Source of the DNA: Huiozyma naganishii CBS 8797
Lineage: Eukaryota; Ascomycota; Saccharomycetes; Saccharomycetales; Saccharomycetaceae
Assembly: GCF_000348985.1 (NCBI RefSeq)
Contig: NC_035924.1
Location: forward strand, 868,001-932,000
Length of the DNA stretch: 64,000 nt
Direction of reading: 5' to 3'
Part shown: positions 28,993 through 40,311 of the stretch, in pieces
How positions within the stretch are numbered: position 1 is the stretch's first letter
How the letters are laid out: every line of letters begins with the position of its first letter
The notes under the pieces: model-generated
Told to the model about the DNA's origin: nothing
The model's input: the letters and a program-made list of their open reading frames with translations, nothing else
Databases searched by the model: none
Translations under genes and position numbers: made by a program

Positions 28993-31875
28993 CTATGCCT
29001 TCTGGGAGACAAACTCGAGAATGACCTGGAGAGAGTGTCTCTTATCCTCAGTCAACTGTCCTACTATCTGTTGGTACATCTCTGGGTTTTCACCTTGTAG
29101 AGTTGTGAAAAACAAATGAACACTGTCAAAGGCGTTCAGATCGTCCAACGGCGTCTCCTTGAAATCGTCCTCAAAATCTTCAAAGTAATCTTCCTCCTCT
29201 TCAGGTTCCAACGCGTCCTCATCGCCACCGGCTAGGTTTTCGCCTCCGGAGGCCATCACATCCCGCTTTCTAATAGCCTTGGGTAACTGCTCCACCAACG
29301 CAACAAGTTTGTTGGCAAACTGACCAATAAAACCGGATACGCTACCGGGCATCTCGTTCAACCTTAGAAGGGACAGAATGGCCATTATTTGCAGCTTCAC
29401 AGCATACACACTGCAGAACTTGTTGTCGTACCATATCTTCAGCATCTCCAGTGTCGCACCTTGTGATTCAAGGACTTGCAAAGTCTCCGTGGGTCTCACA
29501 AACAAATTGGCTAGACACAGCTTGATTATTGATTTTGCGTCAACGTCCAAATCAGCGGCTTTACCAAACCCAACTCTAACAGCTTCCGTGAACAAAGGAA
29601 TATCTTTCATGGACAACGCATACATTTGAAGCAGCTCAAACACATTCTCTACATCGTAGTCAATATCAGATTCCATCTTAACGGAAAGAATCTGTAAGAA
29701 GGGTGCCACGTAGGTCTGGTCCTGCGGGAACCCAAACAGCACTATACTTTCGAAAAACACGTTGTAACATTCAAAGTAGTCCATGGCGTAAGTTTGGAAG
29801 GAGTCCAACACGTCATGGAACAACTCCCACATCTGTGGTGCAACTTGTTGGAATTGTGACTTCGACGATAAAGTCATTGCATCCATCAGATCCACAGTCT
29901 CAGTAATGATGACAATTTGAGCACTCTGGATGATAAATTTACAAACGGGGACAAATTCATCCAAAAGGGACACCTTGTTCATGGACATCACCATGGTAGT
30001 CATGGTCTGCAGAAGAGAACTAGCCTGTATCTCCTGGTCCTGGTCTCCTGTAGAGACAGACCCTGAAGCGGAGCTTTCCACCATCGATTGTGCCAGCCTG
30101 ATGAATTGATCGGCAAGGTTATGTGCCAGGTCCTTAGCAAAAGGTGTCAATTCGTCAGAAAATCTTTCAACAAAGGCCTCCATCACCTCAGAAAGGATGT
30201 CGATCTCAAATTCTTTGGAAAGTTTTAGCAACTTTTCCATGATACCGGGCACTTGACCGGATATATGGCTGTGTATCTGAGGGTTGGAAATGACCAGCGT
30301 CTTCAATGCATCAGCTGCCTCTATCTGCACAGGCAACTCCTCACTATTCAGCAGATTGTGGTACGTTAATTCGTAAATCTTTGATAATGTACCCAAATCC
30401 TTAAACTCGTAGGAGAAATTGGCTACAGTTTCCAAAGCTCTGGCAACTAAGAACGGATACCTGGACTCGCCAATCAAGTTAACAATGTAGTTACTGAACA
30501 AACTCTCCAAAGAATTTTGGTCTTGGCTGAAAAAAGTAAACAAAGAGGAGATCATCCTCATGGCGCCTTCTTGTTTGTAAGCGATCGCCAAATCATTTGG
30601 ATTCTGAACAAAACTGTTCAAAATATCATTAACGAAGGGCAAAAGAAAGTTCAGCTTTTCAGGGCGCTTGTGTCCAACGACAAAAACGAAGTCTGTCGAT
30701 GCAACATCTGCGGTGCTACCTTCTCTATTCATATCAAAATAACGTCTTGTATATTCTTCCGAATCTTCCTCAAGCAGTGTCACAGATTGGTCGCTAGCAC
30801 ATAGACAAGTGAATATTAGAGACTCAATTATTGGAGACAAATGAGATTCGATTAGTGGGTATAATGAGTCGTTGACCATGCACTTCTCCAAAAACTGAAT
30901 TAAATGGTACAGTGCAGATTCAGATAGCCAAAGGGATCCAGTTGACCAAATTTGAATAATCTTGAAAAACTCTTGCACAATAGTAGGGGCCAACTGATTG
31001 AACACATATGAAACAAACTCTTCAGAGATATTTTTGGTGGATTTCGTGTAACGATGGATAAACCTGTTCAAATTACCAAATCCCCATTTACTCACCTTAA
31101 CTCTTTTATCCAATGACCTATCGGAAACGTCTATATCTAACACTTCTTTCGGTAGCGGCTTTGCACAGATAAAGAGATGCAGTTGAATCCATGAATTCAA
31201 TTTCTCAACGTTGTTGAAATACTGAGGAAAATTGTTCAAGCAGGCATATTTGAATGATTTTAAAATTAGGTACAACAGCTCGCTCGACCTGTAGTCTGTT
31301 TGGTTGACCAGTTGCGAAAGGATTTCTTCAACAGTTGGGAATACATCAGAAATAAAACTGTCAATATATTCTCTGTGCCCACACATGTCGTACCTATGAG
31401 CGTTACACATCTGGAACAGCAACAGTAACCCAGTGTATGTATAGTCGGCCTTCCCACTCGTTAGGAGTCCATTGATTGTGCCAGACATATCCCACGAATT
31501 GGTCCTGCTCAAAATGATGCGGATAGCCTCGGTGAGATGTGGTCTAATATGGTTATTTTCGCAATTGGCAACCAAAATTTGAATGATATTTTCCTTAATT
31601 ATGCTTCCTTCTTGCAACGTGATGTCGTCAACATCAACCGATTCTTTACTTGTGTCAGACTTCCACGATTTTTGAACTTTATTCTTCAAATAGATAGCCG
31701 CAGACATGCGGATGTTGAGTGGTAGTTCCCCATTGGAGACCACCTTCAATAGGAATGATGCAAAACCGGAAACCTTCTGAAATTCATAAAGCTGCATTTC
31801 GGCAGCCCTGATGATCTTGGCATCGGCCACCATTGTCTGCTCAATGCATTGCAAAATTGCCTGTTCGTTCTGCAT
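28993..31875 (-). CDS. SXM1: Karyopherin-beta nuclear import receptor Sxm1 (Kap108)
   Basis: A 960-residue importin-beta family protein (S. cerevisiae about 944). Sxm1 carries cargoes such as Lhp1 and ribosomal proteins into the nucleus and binds Ran-GTP. The N-terminal importin-beta domain (about residues 18-90) reads [19 protein letters not shown] then [18 protein letters not shown]-type helices fill the rest. A long acidic loop near residues 890-920 ([16 protein letters not shown]) is typical of the Kap108/Kap119 class. Order NCB2-SXM1 matches YDR397C-YDR395W. Confidence 0.95.
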   Translation of the reverse strand: MQNEQAILQCIEQTMVADAKIIRAAEMQLYEFQKVSGFASFLLKVVSNGELPLNIRMSAAIYLKNKVQKSWKSDTSKESVDVDDITLQEGSIIKENIIQILVANCENNHIRPHLTEAIRIILSRTNSWDMSGTINGLLTSGKADYTYTGLLLLFQMCNAHRYDMCGHREYIDSFISDVFPTVEEILSQLVNQTDYRSSELLYLILKSFKYACLNNFPQYFNNVEKLNSWIQLHLFICAKPLPKEVLDIDVSDRSLDKRVKVSKWGFGNLNRFIHRYTKSTKNISEEFVSYVFNQLAPTIVQEFFKIIQIWSTGSLWLSESALYHLIQFLEKCMVNDSLYPLIESHLSPIIESLIFTCLCASDQSVTLLEEDSEEYTRRYFDMNREGSTADVASTDFVFVVGHKRPEKLNFLLPFVNDILNSFVQNPNDLAIAYKQEGAMRMISSLFTFFSQDQNSLESLFSNYIVNLIGESRYPFLVARALETVANFSYEFKDLGTLSKIYELTYHNLLNSEELPVQIEAADALKTLVISNPQIHSHISGQVPGIMEKLLKLSKEFEIDILSEVMEAFVERFSDELTPFAKDLAHNLADQFIRLAQSMVESSASGSVSTGDQDQEIQASSLLQTMTTMVMSMNKVSLLDEFVPVCKFIIQSAQIVIITETVDLMDAMTLSSKSQFQQVAPQMWELFHDVLDSFQTYAMDYFECYNVFFESIVLFGFPQDQTYVAPFLQILSVKMESDIDYDVENVFELLQMYALSMKDIPLFTEAVRVGFGKAADLDVDAKSIIKLCLANLFVRPTETLQVLESQGATLEMLKIWYDNKFCSVYAVKLQIMAILSLLRLNEMPGSVSGFIGQFANKLVALVEQLPKAIRKRDVMASGGENLAGGDEDALEPEEEEDYFEDFEDDFKETPLDDLNAFDSVHLFFTTLQGENPEMYQQIVGQLTEDKRHSLQVILEFVSQKA

Positions 31876-32174
31876 TTTGCTCTTATTTTATGATAATGCA
31901 ACAAAGCAACTGTCCTTTAGCAAAACTTGTAACTGTTTAATGGTATTGAAAGCTGTAGTGAATGGAAATACGGCCAGCACAAAGCTTTGCTTACGAATCC
32001 ATCGTGTCGATCATAATCGACAACACCACCTGTAATTTTTCACCCTGCTTGTTTGTTTTTCGGTTTTGGTCCAAAAAAATTTTCAAAGAATTTCTAAACA
32101 CGTGAATTTTGTATGTTGACAGTGGGTGAGTTAACCCATTGACAATAGCAACCGCGACAGATATAGCGGGAAGC

Positions 32175-33701
32175 ATGGTCAGCTTAAGACAATGGAGGTA
32201 TATGGCATATGCTGTTGGGTTATTTGTAATTTTCCAACCATCCTACATTCACCCTGATGAATTCTTTCAATCAATTGAGATTCTGGTGGGTAGATTCACG
32301 TCTGCTAAAGCAACAGTACCCTGGGAATTTAATGCACAAAATGCGTCAAGAAGTTTCGCTCCGTTGTATTTATGGTACGGCCCCCTGTATTTTGTCCTGT
32401 TAAAGATTGTTCGCATAAGAGATCCCGCGGTCATAATATTTGTCACGCGTTTGTACAACTACATCTCGTATATTCTTGTCTCGAGTTGGGCCATCACACT
32501 AATCAATAATCATGGGGAAGTTCAAAAATCACTGCTGCTTATTGCCACATCATACGTTACCTCGGTGTTTCAAAGTCACTCGTTTTCCAACTCACTGGAA
32601 ACGTTGCTTTTGCTGGTGGTCCTAGCGCTCTTTGTTAAGGTACTGAGATCCTTGCAAAGCAATAATTATCAAATCTCAGGTTTGATTGGGATTTTGATAT
32701 CAATTGGGTGTTTCAACAGGATCACATTTCCCGGTTTCATTTTTTTGCCGTTTATCAAAGTGCTCTTCCAATTTTACCGAAGGAATATAAAGTCGCTTAT
32801 TGTTATCTGTGGATCGACACTATGCAGTTCCTGCATTTTCGTTCTTTTTGATACATATCTATATCAGACACAGACCTTAACATTTGCTCCTTTGAACAAC
32901 CTTCTATACAATGTCAAGCTATCCAATCTGTCTGAACACGGCCTACATCCAAGATATACGCATCTGCTGGTCAACTTACCTCAGTTGTTAGGCCCTGCTG
33001 TATTTTTGTTCCCCGTTTATTACAGAAAAATTGGTAGTAACATCAAAAGTCTTCCTTCGTTGTCCGTTATATCTGGATTGGTAACACTGTCACTATTCCA
33101 ACATCAGGAGGCAAGGTTTTTGATACCTATAGTTCCTCTCGCACTGTTGCTATGTAGCAAGGTTAATCAAAATAGAAAAGGTTTTCTGATGGTCTGGCTG
33201 ATATTCAACATGGTGATGGGTCTCATAATAGGCTGCTTCCACCAGGCCGGAATTATTAAAGTTCTGAACTACTATTATAGGGAGCAACAGACACGAAATA
33301 ATTTTGGTGTTCATATATGGTGGAAAACCTACATGCCACCAACGTGGATGTATATGTGTGACAATTTGACAACATCAACAACGAACATTGTCAATGGCAC
33401 GGAGCTGCTTGACGAAATTAAATTCGATATTACATCACAACATGTGGTTGATTTGAAGGGAGCGGACCTAGAATTACTGGATTCTGCGCTAACAAACTTC
33501 CTGCAACGTAATGATAGAGTAAACTTGATTGCACCTGCATCCGTTAAAACTAGGTTGATGCGATACCTGAATGAAACCAGTTTCAAGGTGACGGAAGATT
33601 ACCATACTTTTGACCATCTAGATTTGGATCATTTCGATGTGGCAGACCTTACCACTTTCATACCGGGTATGTCTTCGTACACTGTTCAGAATATTCTGTA
33701 G
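32175..33701 (+). CDS. SMP3: GPI alpha-1,2-mannosyltransferase IV Smp3
   Basis: A 508-residue polytopic ER mannosyltransferase (S. cerevisiae about 516) of the GT22 family. It adds the fourth mannose to the GPI core from dolichol-phosphate-mannose. The catalytic HPDE motif in QPSYIHPDEFFQSIE sits in the first lumenal loop (about residue 27), followed by the family stretches TVPWEFNAQNASRSFAPLYL, HSFSNSLETLLLL and FNRITFPGFIFLP. FQHQEARFLIPIVPL is the conserved GT22 loop (HQEARF). The upstream frame begins at a TTG; the first ATG is 32175. In S. cerevisiae this gene is YOR149C, so its place between SXM1 and RPT3 shows interleaving with the chromosome XV sister region. Confidence 0.95.
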   Translation: MVSLRQWRYMAYAVGLFVIFQPSYIHPDEFFQSIEILVGRFTSAKATVPWEFNAQNASRSFAPLYLWYGPLYFVLLKIVRIRDPAVIIFVTRLYNYISYILVSSWAITLINNHGEVQKSLLLIATSYVTSVFQSHSFSNSLETLLLLVVLALFVKVLRSLQSNNYQISGLIGILISIGCFNRITFPGFIFLPFIKVLFQFYRRNIKSLIVICGSTLCSSCIFVLFDTYLYQTQTLTFAPLNNLLYNVKLSNLSEHGLHPRYTHLLVNLPQLLGPAVFLFPVYYRKIGSNIKSLPSLSVISGLVTLSLFQHQEARFLIPIVPLALLLCSKVNQNRKGFLMVWLIFNMVMGLIIGCFHQAGIIKVLNYYYREQQTRNNFGVHIWWKTYMPPTWMYMCDNLTTSTTNIVNGTELLDEIKFDITSQHVVDLKGADLELLDSALTNFLQRNDRVNLIAPASVKTRLMRYLNETSFKVTEDYHTFDHLDLDHFDVADLTTFIPGMSSYTVQNIL

Positions 33702-33770
33702 TGCTTTTGATCATTTAATAAGATATTAACATACTTTTCTTGGTCTACATAGGTGATATATCGTGCATGA

Positions 33771-35069
33771 TTATTTGTAAAATTCAAACTTGTCCACATC
33801 ACTATCTGTTTTGACTTGAGATGCATATGCTTCCTCCAAGTCGCTCTGTAATATGACGTATCTGTTCTTCCTTACCGCACGCAGACCAGCCTCTTGCATG
33901 ATAGCGGCAATGACTGCCCCCGATAATGAGTCATTGCGAATAATCAAAGAATCCAAGTCAGCTTCTGGAGCTAGTGCCATCTTAGCAGCAACAGTTCCAA
34001 AAATCAAACGACGCTCACGCCTATCCCTCAAGGATGGAAATTCGATTTTTCTGTCTAATCTACCAGGTCTTAACAGGGCAGGATCTAGTGTGTCTGCTCT
34101 ATTTGTTGCCATGATAACCTTTACATTCGTCGATTGGTCAAACCCATCCATCTGTGTCAGCAGTTCGATCAAAATACGCTGAACTTCACGATCAGAACCC
34201 GTTTGCGCATCAAATCTCTTCGTGGCAATAGAATCGACTTCGTCAATAAAAATGATGGATGGAGCGTTCTCTCTTGCCAATCTGAAAACGTCACGGACCA
34301 TTCTTGGACCCTCACCTAAGTACTTATGGACAAACTCAGAACCGTTCACTCTTATAAAAGCAGCATTTGTGCTATTAGCGACTGCCTTAACTAACATGGT
34401 CTTACCGGTACCTGGAGGACCGTACAACAATACACCTCTTGGAGGATCAATACCAATTTGCTCATATAAGTCTGCTTGTGTCAGAGGCAGTTCCACCGCC
34501 TCCCTTATCTCCTGTTTTTGCATATCTAACCCACCGACATCAGCATAGGTGACGTCTGGTTTCTCGTTTTCACCCATCACAGCTATACTAGAGTCTGAGT
34601 CTGGAGGCAAAATATCAACCAGAGCGTTAGAGTGGCGGTGCAAAGCGACAGACATGGATGGCTTCAGCTGCTCTCTATCCAATGTAGATAGAATCCTTAC
34701 CACGTAGTTCATACCAGTGGTGCTCGATACAATACCTGTGCTATTATCTATAGGTTCTAAAAACTGCCCGATAACCAATGGCACAGATTGGATTCTCTTG
34801 ACCTCCTCTTGAGCCTTCAGCAGTTCACGTTTCAAATGGCGCTGCTCATCCTTGATGTAGTCCTCCTGTAAAACGAGCAATTCTAGCTCTTTCTCCAATT
34901 TCTTCAGCTTTAAATATACATCAGCGCTTGCACCACCGGATATGTTGATGACATTGCCGTTAATAGCCTTATTTTGTTGTAACTCTGCCAGTAGGGATCC
35001 GAAAGATTTGACAGCGGATTTCTCCTCTGTAACGTGCTCAGGGGCCGGCGTAATTCCCAGTTCCTCCAT
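33771..35069 (-). CDS. RPT3: 26S proteasome regulatory ATPase Rpt3
   Basis: A 432-residue AAA ATPase (S. cerevisiae about 428) of the 19S base ring that unfolds ubiquitinated substrates. An N-terminal coiled coil (about 50-95) precedes the OB domain. Walker A is GPPGTGKT at residues 217-224, Walker B is FIDEVDSI, the second region of homology is [17 protein letters not shown], and the C-terminus ends FYK, an HbYX-type tail that docks into the 20S ring. A PACE-like Rpn4 site lies 120 bp upstream. Confidence 0.98.
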   Translation of the reverse strand: MEELGITPAPEHVTEEKSAVKSFGSLLAELQQNKAINGNVINISGGASADVYLKLKKLEKELELLVLQEDYIKDEQRHLKRELLKAQEEVKRIQSVPLVIGQFLEPIDNSTGIVSSTTGMNYVVRILSTLDREQLKPSMSVALHRHSNALVDILPPDSDSSIAVMGENEKPDVTYADVGGLDMQKQEIREAVELPLTQADLYEQIGIDPPRGVLLYGPPGTGKTMLVKAVANSTNAAFIRVNGSEFVHKYLGEGPRMVRDVFRLARENAPSIIFIDEVDSIATKRFDAQTGSDREVQRILIELLTQMDGFDQSTNVKVIMATNRADTLDPALLRPGRLDRKIEFPSLRDRRERRLIFGTVAAKMALAPEADLDSLIIRNDSLSGAVIAAIMQEAGLRAVRKNRYVILQSDLEEAYASQVKTDSDVDKFEFYK

Positions 35070-35186
35070 AGTTCTCTTCTCCTTTCAATTAAAAAATGGT
35101 AGTATAGCTGGATCCAAAGTGATAGGCTTGGTCTTTGAACTACTTTGTGTGAAACGTTGAAGATAACACAACCGCGGCCATTTGTT

Positions 35187-35195
35187 ATTGCCACC
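35187..35195 (-). promoter_or_regulatory. PACE-like Rpn4 site of RPT3
   Basis: On the minus strand GGTGGCAAT matches eight of nine bases of the proteasome-associated control element GGTGGCAAA bound by Rpn4, about 120 bp upstream of the RPT3 ATG. Proteasome genes in yeasts are co-regulated through this element. Confidence 0.65.
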
Positions 35196-35249
35196 GAATT
35201 CAATCAGTTCTTCCCATTTTAAAATTTGGGAAAAAGGACAAGTTATAAG

Positions 35250-35259
35250 ATCACGTGAT
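35250..35259. promoter_or_regulatory. Palindromic Cbf1-type E-box
   Basis: ATCACGTGAT is a perfect palindrome and matches the Cbf1 consensus RTCACRTG. It lies about 180 bp upstream of RPT3. No AT-rich CDEII or CDEIII element follows on either side, so it is read as a promoter site, not a centromere. Confidence 0.5.
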
Positions 35260-35341
35260 GGGTGACAGTTACGGATTATGTACAGAGCTTATAAAGGAAG
35301 GTCGTGTGTATGAATATGTTACCAGGAGCATCTCTGATAAT

Positions 35342-36697
35342 TCACAGGGCAGCCAGGGTCACCAAAGATGTCAGTATCATCAGTGTTGTTGAAAACAGAT
35401 AAAATTCTGTCGTGGATAACTCTACGGAATGTTTTGGGGAAAAGCTGTAAAATTGTTTGATTTTGTGGAAGAGAGTCAGCAGAACAGTCGCAAAATCGTG
35501 CAGTGGTGCCAGTTTCGTGTTCTTAGAGGGAGCAGCTAGCATGTCTGTGGCGTATTCTTGTTCATTCGCTTGAATGGTTTCCTCTGAACTGAGTTCAGTC
35601 TTTTGGTCACCAATTTCTTCAATATTCACGGGTTCTCCTCCAGTGTTGTCAATTTTGGTAGCCAAGTTCTCAAACTTAGCAGATTGCTCAACAGAGTGCG
35701 CTTCCAAAGCTGCTTTGAATTTGTCCTCGAAAGATCTTGTCAGCCTCCTCCTTTTCCAAGGTTCCAATAGCAGTTGCAGTATTAAAAACAAGCAAATGTT
35801 AATCCCCATCAGCGTGAATGTCCCCCACGTGGATGTTCTCCTTATCTTATCGGACCATATCTGTTCTTCGTGATACCTGGTTAAGATGGCCCTGTATAAG
35901 TCATCGTGCAATTGATCCTCCCGACTCTCCACGTGTGCCAACTTCACTTTCAGGTCTTCCACACGCCGTGAGTTAATTGTATCATCTTTATACAGTTGTG
36001 TAAATCTTTCGAGATCCTCCGTGGACCAGCTGCTCTTCCTCTGGAGTAGATTATTAACCTCCCTTTGCGATTGGATCCGCGTTTGAATTGCGTCATTGTA
36101 CTCGGTTTTACACTTCTTGACCTCCAGTTTCACCTCTTCTAGCTGACGCTCCATTGTAACAATACTCTCTCTCAATTGTTGAATGGAGGAGTAACCTGTC
36201 ACATCGTTTAACACTTTCGTTGCGGTGAAGATCGTCTCCTGTAAAGAGTCCATATAGAGGGTCAGCTTTCGGGAAAGACGGTTCCGATGCGATTCCCTGT
36301 CACTGGGCAATCCTTCAATCTTGGAATTTGTCTTGGCATCAATATCGTAATTTAGTTTAGAATCCTGCCTTTCCCGATCTTGTTCTGCAATCTTGAAGTT
36401 TGCCTTTTGTATCGATTTCTTCATTATTCCCAGGTTATCCGATATCTGTTTCCTCGAGGACCGCACGTTACCTCGTACCTGTTCTGCCCTATCCTTCAAG
36501 ACCGAAATTTTTGGTTGTAATGCCTCCCAAAGGGTACCTTTCTCATTCTCTTTACTCTTCTCCTCTCCAGCATTTTGATCGTTCGATTGCTTATTCAAAG
36601 AATGACCTGTACTCAGAATTCTAGCTGGGTTTACAGAGTACCGCACTCTCGAGGTCGCCAATTGCCATTTGACGCCTCTAACAGGACGTAAGAACAT
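35342..36697 (-). CDS. SHE9: Mitochondrial inner-membrane protein She9/Mdm33
   Basis: A 451-residue protein (S. cerevisiae about 456) that affects inner-membrane fission and cristae shape. The N-terminus is a basic, arginine-containing presequence (MFLRPVRGVKWQLATSRVR). A long matrix coiled coil runs from about residue 60 to 280, the membrane span WGTFTLMGINICLFLILQLLL is near 290-310, and a second hydrophobic segment closes the protein. FTATKVLNDVTGYSSIQQLR is the conserved family core. The place next to RPT3 matches YDR393W. Confidence 0.92.
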   Translation of the reverse strand: MFLRPVRGVKWQLATSRVRYSVNPARILSTGHSLNKQSNDQNAGEEKSKENEKGTLWEALQPKISVLKDRAEQVRGNVRSSRKQISDNLGIMKKSIQKANFKIAEQDRERQDSKLNYDIDAKTNSKIEGLPSDRESHRNRLSRKLTLYMDSLQETIFTATKVLNDVTGYSSIQQLRESIVTMERQLEEVKLEVKKCKTEYNDAIQTRIQSQREVNNLLQRKSSWSTEDLERFTQLYKDDTINSRRVEDLKVKLAHVESREDQLHDDLYRAILTRYHEEQIWSDKIRRTSTWGTFTLMGINICLFLILQLLLEPWKRRRLTRSFEDKFKAALEAHSVEQSAKFENLATKIDNTGGEPVNIEEIGDQKTELSSEETIQANEQEYATDMLAAPSKNTKLAPLHDFATVLLTLFHKIKQFYSFSPKHSVELSTTEFYLFSTTLMILTSLVTLAAL

Positions 36698-37300
36698 CGT
36701 ATCGGTCCCCTATGATGATCTATCCGTCCATTCTTGACTTTAGAGACAAATATCTCAATGTTTTGTTGAAAAACAAGGTTTGATAATCGCATCTCCGATA
36801 GAAGAGAATAGGATTTGTGTGGTGCAGGGCGAAGACAGCGGAAAGAAAATAATTTATTACGATTCTTATCAGTTCCAATACACTCCCCTTGTGGCCACTG
36901 CCGTTACACACTACAGCAAACTTTACGATCAGAGTTGTTTAGGTATCCACCGTGTATCAACAACGTGCAGCCAAAAGACTTATTTCACAGGAGACACCAC
37001 TAATAAGTAACAAGAAAAGGATACTATCAACAACTTAGAGGTCACCCACTGCAGCTTCGCCCCATCGCAACGTCAAAAAAGACCTACAGTTGTACTTGTA
37101 CATGACTACTTCCCTTTGAACAGCGCCATCAAAGAAGAAAAAGAACGACCTTTTGAAATTTGAAAATTTTTGACGAAAATTTTTTTATTGCGATTCTCAT
37201 CTCAAACTCATCGCTAAAATCACTGGGATAAATACATTATCGTAGCTATCAATCGCAGCATACACCCATCGAGATTGATTAAAAAGAATAGTGTTTAAGA
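36698..37300. promoter_or_regulatory. Divergent SHE9/PNO1 promoter with PAC and RRPE
   Basis: 603 bp between divergent genes. On the PNO1 side an RRPE-type TGAAAATTTTT lies at 37161-37171, a second GAAAATTTTTTT copy at 37175-37186, and a PAC element (CTCATCGC, complement GCGATGAG) at 37207-37214. The PAC site is about 90 bp before the PNO1 ATG, the usual arrangement of ribosome-biogenesis promoters. Nothing else recognised in the SHE9-proximal half. Confidence 0.7.
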
Positions 37301-38134
37301 ATGGTTGCTCCCACTGCTATCAAAAGTAACGCCGATTCGGCAGGTGTGTCTGCACCAATAACGGCAAGCAGGATTGTTGGTACCGATAACACGCAGCCCA
37401 TCGAAAATGAGGACGATGATGAGGACGTCCTGCTAGACTCTGGTATGGCTGTGGATGAAGATGGAGAGGGGAAGGGGTCCGATAACGGTGCCGCGAATAC
37501 AAAGAGGGAACATAAAGGTGTTGTTCTGGATGAGCAAGGGAAGCCACGTTTCTCATCGGCTAATAAAGCCTCCGAAACCAAAATAAAGGCAGAGAGCAGG
37601 AAAGTTGCTGTCCCACCACATAGAATGACGCCACTAAGGAATAACTGGACGAAAATATACCCACCACTAGTAGATCACCTGAAGCTACAAGTCAGAATGA
37701 ACTTGAAGACCAAATCAGTCGAGTTGAGAACTCATCCTAAACATACCACTGATCCTGGTGCCCTGCAAAAAGGTGCTGATTTCATCAAGGCTTTTACGCT
37801 TGGGTTTGATCTCGATGATTCTATTGCCCTTTTGAGATTGGACGATCTGTACATTGAAACTTTCGAAGTTAAGGACGTGAAAACGTTACACGGGGACCAT
37901 CTGTCAAGAGCCATTGGCCGTATCGCTGGTAAGGACGGTAAGACCAAGTTTGCTATTGAAAATGCAACGAGAACGAGAATCGTGTTGGCCGATAGTAAAA
38001 TTCACATTCTGGGAGGGTTTACGCATATAAGAATGGCCAGAGAATCAGTCGTCAGTTTAATTTTGGGTTCGCCTCCAGGTAAAGTTTACGGTAACCTGCG
38101 TACTGTTGCATCGAGGTTGAAGGAGCGTTATTGA
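37301..38134 (+). CDS. PNO1: Pre-40S assembly factor Pno1/Dim2 (KH domain)
   Basis: A 277-residue nucleolar protein (S. cerevisiae about 274) that binds the 3' end of pre-18S rRNA, recruits Dim1 and blocks Nob1 until late maturation. The N-terminal 110 residues are acidic and disordered (ENEDDDEDVLLDSGMAVDED). Two KH-like domains follow (about 115-190 and 195-270): PPLVDHLKLQVRMNLKTKSVELRT, given here as VDHLKLQVRMNLKTK, then SRAIGRIAGKDGKTKFAIEN with a GxxG-like loop, and HILGGFTHIRMARESVVSLI. It is YOR145C in S. cerevisiae, again a sister-region gene. Confidence 0.97.
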   Translation: MVAPTAIKSNADSAGVSAPITASRIVGTDNTQPIENEDDDEDVLLDSGMAVDEDGEGKGSDNGAANTKREHKGVVLDEQGKPRFSSANKASETKIKAESRKVAVPPHRMTPLRNNWTKIYPPLVDHLKLQVRMNLKTKSVELRTHPKHTTDPGALQKGADFIKAFTLGFDLDDSIALLRLDDLYIETFEVKDVKTLHGDHLSRAIGRIAGKDGKTKFAIENATRTRIVLADSKIHILGGFTHIRMARESVVSLILGSPPGKVYGNLRTVASRLKERY

Positions 38135-38274
38135 TTTTAGCAGTCTCGAAGATCTGCTGAACTCGCCCCGCTGGCGTCTGTACATTATTAATTTCATTTC
38201 CCTTTTGGTGTATTTCCTTGAGTCTTAAGAATATAGTTATAAAGCTAATAAATTCACATAGTAGTCTTTAAGAA

Positions 38275-39915
38275 TCAATGATAGTTTCGGTATATGTAAT
38301 GCACATCAATTCCATTTTCGTATACTTTTCCAATCTCCTCTAAAGTCAAACCCTTCACCTCGGGATAGCAAAAGTATACAAAGAACCAAGCCAAAACGGT
38401 GAAGAATGCAAACAATAACATGGTGTCTTGGTTACCTATCTTTGCCATGAGGGACAAATATGTCATTGATACCAGTGCGTTAGTCAACCAGTTGGTGCAT
38501 GAAATGCAAGAAGCTCCAAATGATCTTCTGTTCAAAGGGAGGAACTCGACCGACCCCCACGGCACTGTCCCCAGCGCGGACGCATAACCACCAACGTACA
38601 CAACAATGGATGCGAGCAAAATGTTAACGTTGTCACGACTGAACCCCATTGTAGAGAAGAGCAGTCCGAACGTCATAGTCCAGATTGTGTACAGTAGCAT
38701 CGATCTTCTCCCCACTGTATCAACATACCTTAGAGCTACAAAAGTGAACACGAAGTTTGTCAACGCGACAGCCATTGCCGGGAGCAATGGATTTGTCACA
38801 TCAAATTTCGAGAATATTATTGGGGAATAGTACATGAATGCATTGAATCCTGTGATTTGCTGGAAAACCATAAGCATACACCCAACAAAGAGGGCTCTCT
38901 TCGTCCTTGGTTCCATCTTGTGAACTTTTCTGGGAAGTTGATTACTGGATGCGTTTCTAGGCACCATAATCAACGGTGTTGATGAGTCAGACAAAGCCCG
39001 CTCTGATCTAGCTTGTTGTTGTAATGTAGATGCCCTCCGAGTGTTTGGAATGTTCACATCTGGGCTATTTCTAAAGGTACACATTAGCGGGGCGATATCT
39101 TCGTAATTGTGTAGTCTGTTTATATCATGAACCAACTTCTTCATCTTGTATACAATTTGGACCTCTGTGGCAGTTGGGTAAACCAGTTTGATGGCATGTT
39201 GAGTTTCAGCAAGTTTCCCCTTCGATATCAGCCAACGTGGTGATTCCGGGACAAAATCCAATACGAGCAAAAAGAATATAGCAGGAATCGCAGAGATCGC
39301 AAACAAGTATCTCCAAGCGTGCCTTGCGTCACCAAGAAAATAAGCGATGATGTACGAGAGTAATTGGCCTCCCGTGATCGCCACGGAATTCAAAGTCAGG
39401 ATAAACCCTCTAACCTTTGCCGGTGATATCTCGCTCAAATATATGGGGACGCATTGAGCAGCAGCGCCAACTGCTACGCCTACAATCATTCTCCCAGATA
39501 CCAACCAAATAAGGCTCGAAGAGAGTGCCATCCAGATAGCAGCTACGACGAAAACAACACAACATGCGGCCAAAGTAAACTTCCTACCGGCTTTGTCTGC
39601 CAATGGGAATGCCAACAGCGAGCCAAAAAAGGATCCAACACTCGTACTAGCTGTAATAAACTCCTCGTTGAGGGAGGTCATCTCTGTTCGATTCAAATCC
39701 GCGGGATCCAAATTGATCAGTACCCCAGATATCACCCCAGTATCGTAGCCAAACAGCAACCCACCTATGGTCGCGGCAAACAATATGAGTGCCATTCGGA
39801 GTGTAATTCTATACGGCAACTGTTCTATATCATTTACTGTCGTTGCAGTAATCTGCGACATTGTCGAGTAGCAGTCGGAAAAGACCTCCTCCGCTTCGAT
39901 ATCCCCATGTTCCAT
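38275..39915 (-). CDS. CIN10: Sugar-porter family permease (Cin10/inositol-transporter-like)
   Basis: A 546-residue major facilitator of the sugar porter family with 12 membrane helices. Signatures are GGLLFGYDTGVISG (helix 1), DKAGRK and VDTVGRR (loop 2-3 and 8-9 RxGRR-type motifs), VPESPRWL (loop 6-7) and PEVKGLTLEEIG after helix 12. The sequence is closest in style to the myo-inositol carriers Itr1/Itr2, but linkage to RVS167, SAC7 and UBA2 points to YDR387C (CIN10, about 555 residues), whose substrate is not established. A long central loop (about 280-330) is Ser/Arg-rich. Symbol by synteny; substrate unknown. Confidence 0.85.
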   Translation of the reverse strand: MEHGDIEAEEVFSDCYSTMSQITATTVNDIEQLPYRITLRMALILFAATIGGLLFGYDTGVISGVLINLDPADLNRTEMTSLNEEFITASTSVGSFFGSLLAFPLADKAGRKFTLAACCVVFVVAAIWMALSSSLIWLVSGRMIVGVAVGAAAQCVPIYLSEISPAKVRGFILTLNSVAITGGQLLSYIIAYFLGDARHAWRYLFAISAIPAIFFLLVLDFVPESPRWLISKGKLAETQHAIKLVYPTATEVQIVYKMKKLVHDINRLHNYEDIAPLMCTFRNSPDVNIPNTRRASTLQQQARSERALSDSSTPLIMVPRNASSNQLPRKVHKMEPRTKRALFVGCMLMVFQQITGFNAFMYYSPIIFSKFDVTNPLLPAMAVALTNFVFTFVALRYVDTVGRRSMLLYTIWTMTFGLLFSTMGFSRDNVNILLASIVVYVGGYASALGTVPWGSVEFLPLNRRSFGASCISCTNWLTNALVSMTYLSLMAKIGNQDTMLLFAFFTVLAWFFVYFCYPEVKGLTLEEIGKVYENGIDVHYIYRNYH

Positions 39916-40311
39916 ATCTGTATTAAAGCCTTGAAATCACGGGAATGGCATAATAATCCCCTCTATCTCTCTCTACAGCAGCCGGTAGATCGATCAGGGT
40001 CACCTCTAGCGGTACTGCACTGCCTCTTCCGAACCCCGCCTTATTGTTCAGTGTGCTCCCTCTGCATCGGATGGCCTTTTTCCTTTTTATCGATAGAGAG
40101 GAAAAAATAAAAAGAAGGAAGAGGCAAGAGTTTAACAGCGATTAGGAGTTACTAGAGGGGGGAAACCTGTGTGTACGTACATAGACTGTGCATAGAACAA
40201 CTTTACACTACATTATCTCTCACAGAGTACTTGATATCAGGTACTGAGGAGTAGCATTTGCTCTTTTGTTGTTGTTTTTTCTGCCCATTTCTTCCTGCTT
40301 CTTATTTGAGT
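39916..40311. other. Divergent CIN10/RVS167 promoter
   Basis: 396 bp. It contains purine-rich runs (GAGAGGAAAAAATAAAAAGAAGG from about 40096 is shown only as its first part, GAGAGGAAAAAATAAAAAG). I see no strong inositol/choline UAS, so there is no promoter evidence for inositol control of the transporter. Confidence 0.45.

Noticed and set aside
35250..35259. Possible centromere (CDEI match ATCACGTG)
   Set aside because: The 80-90 bp on either side are not extremely AT-rich and no CDEIII-like TTCCGAA element follows.
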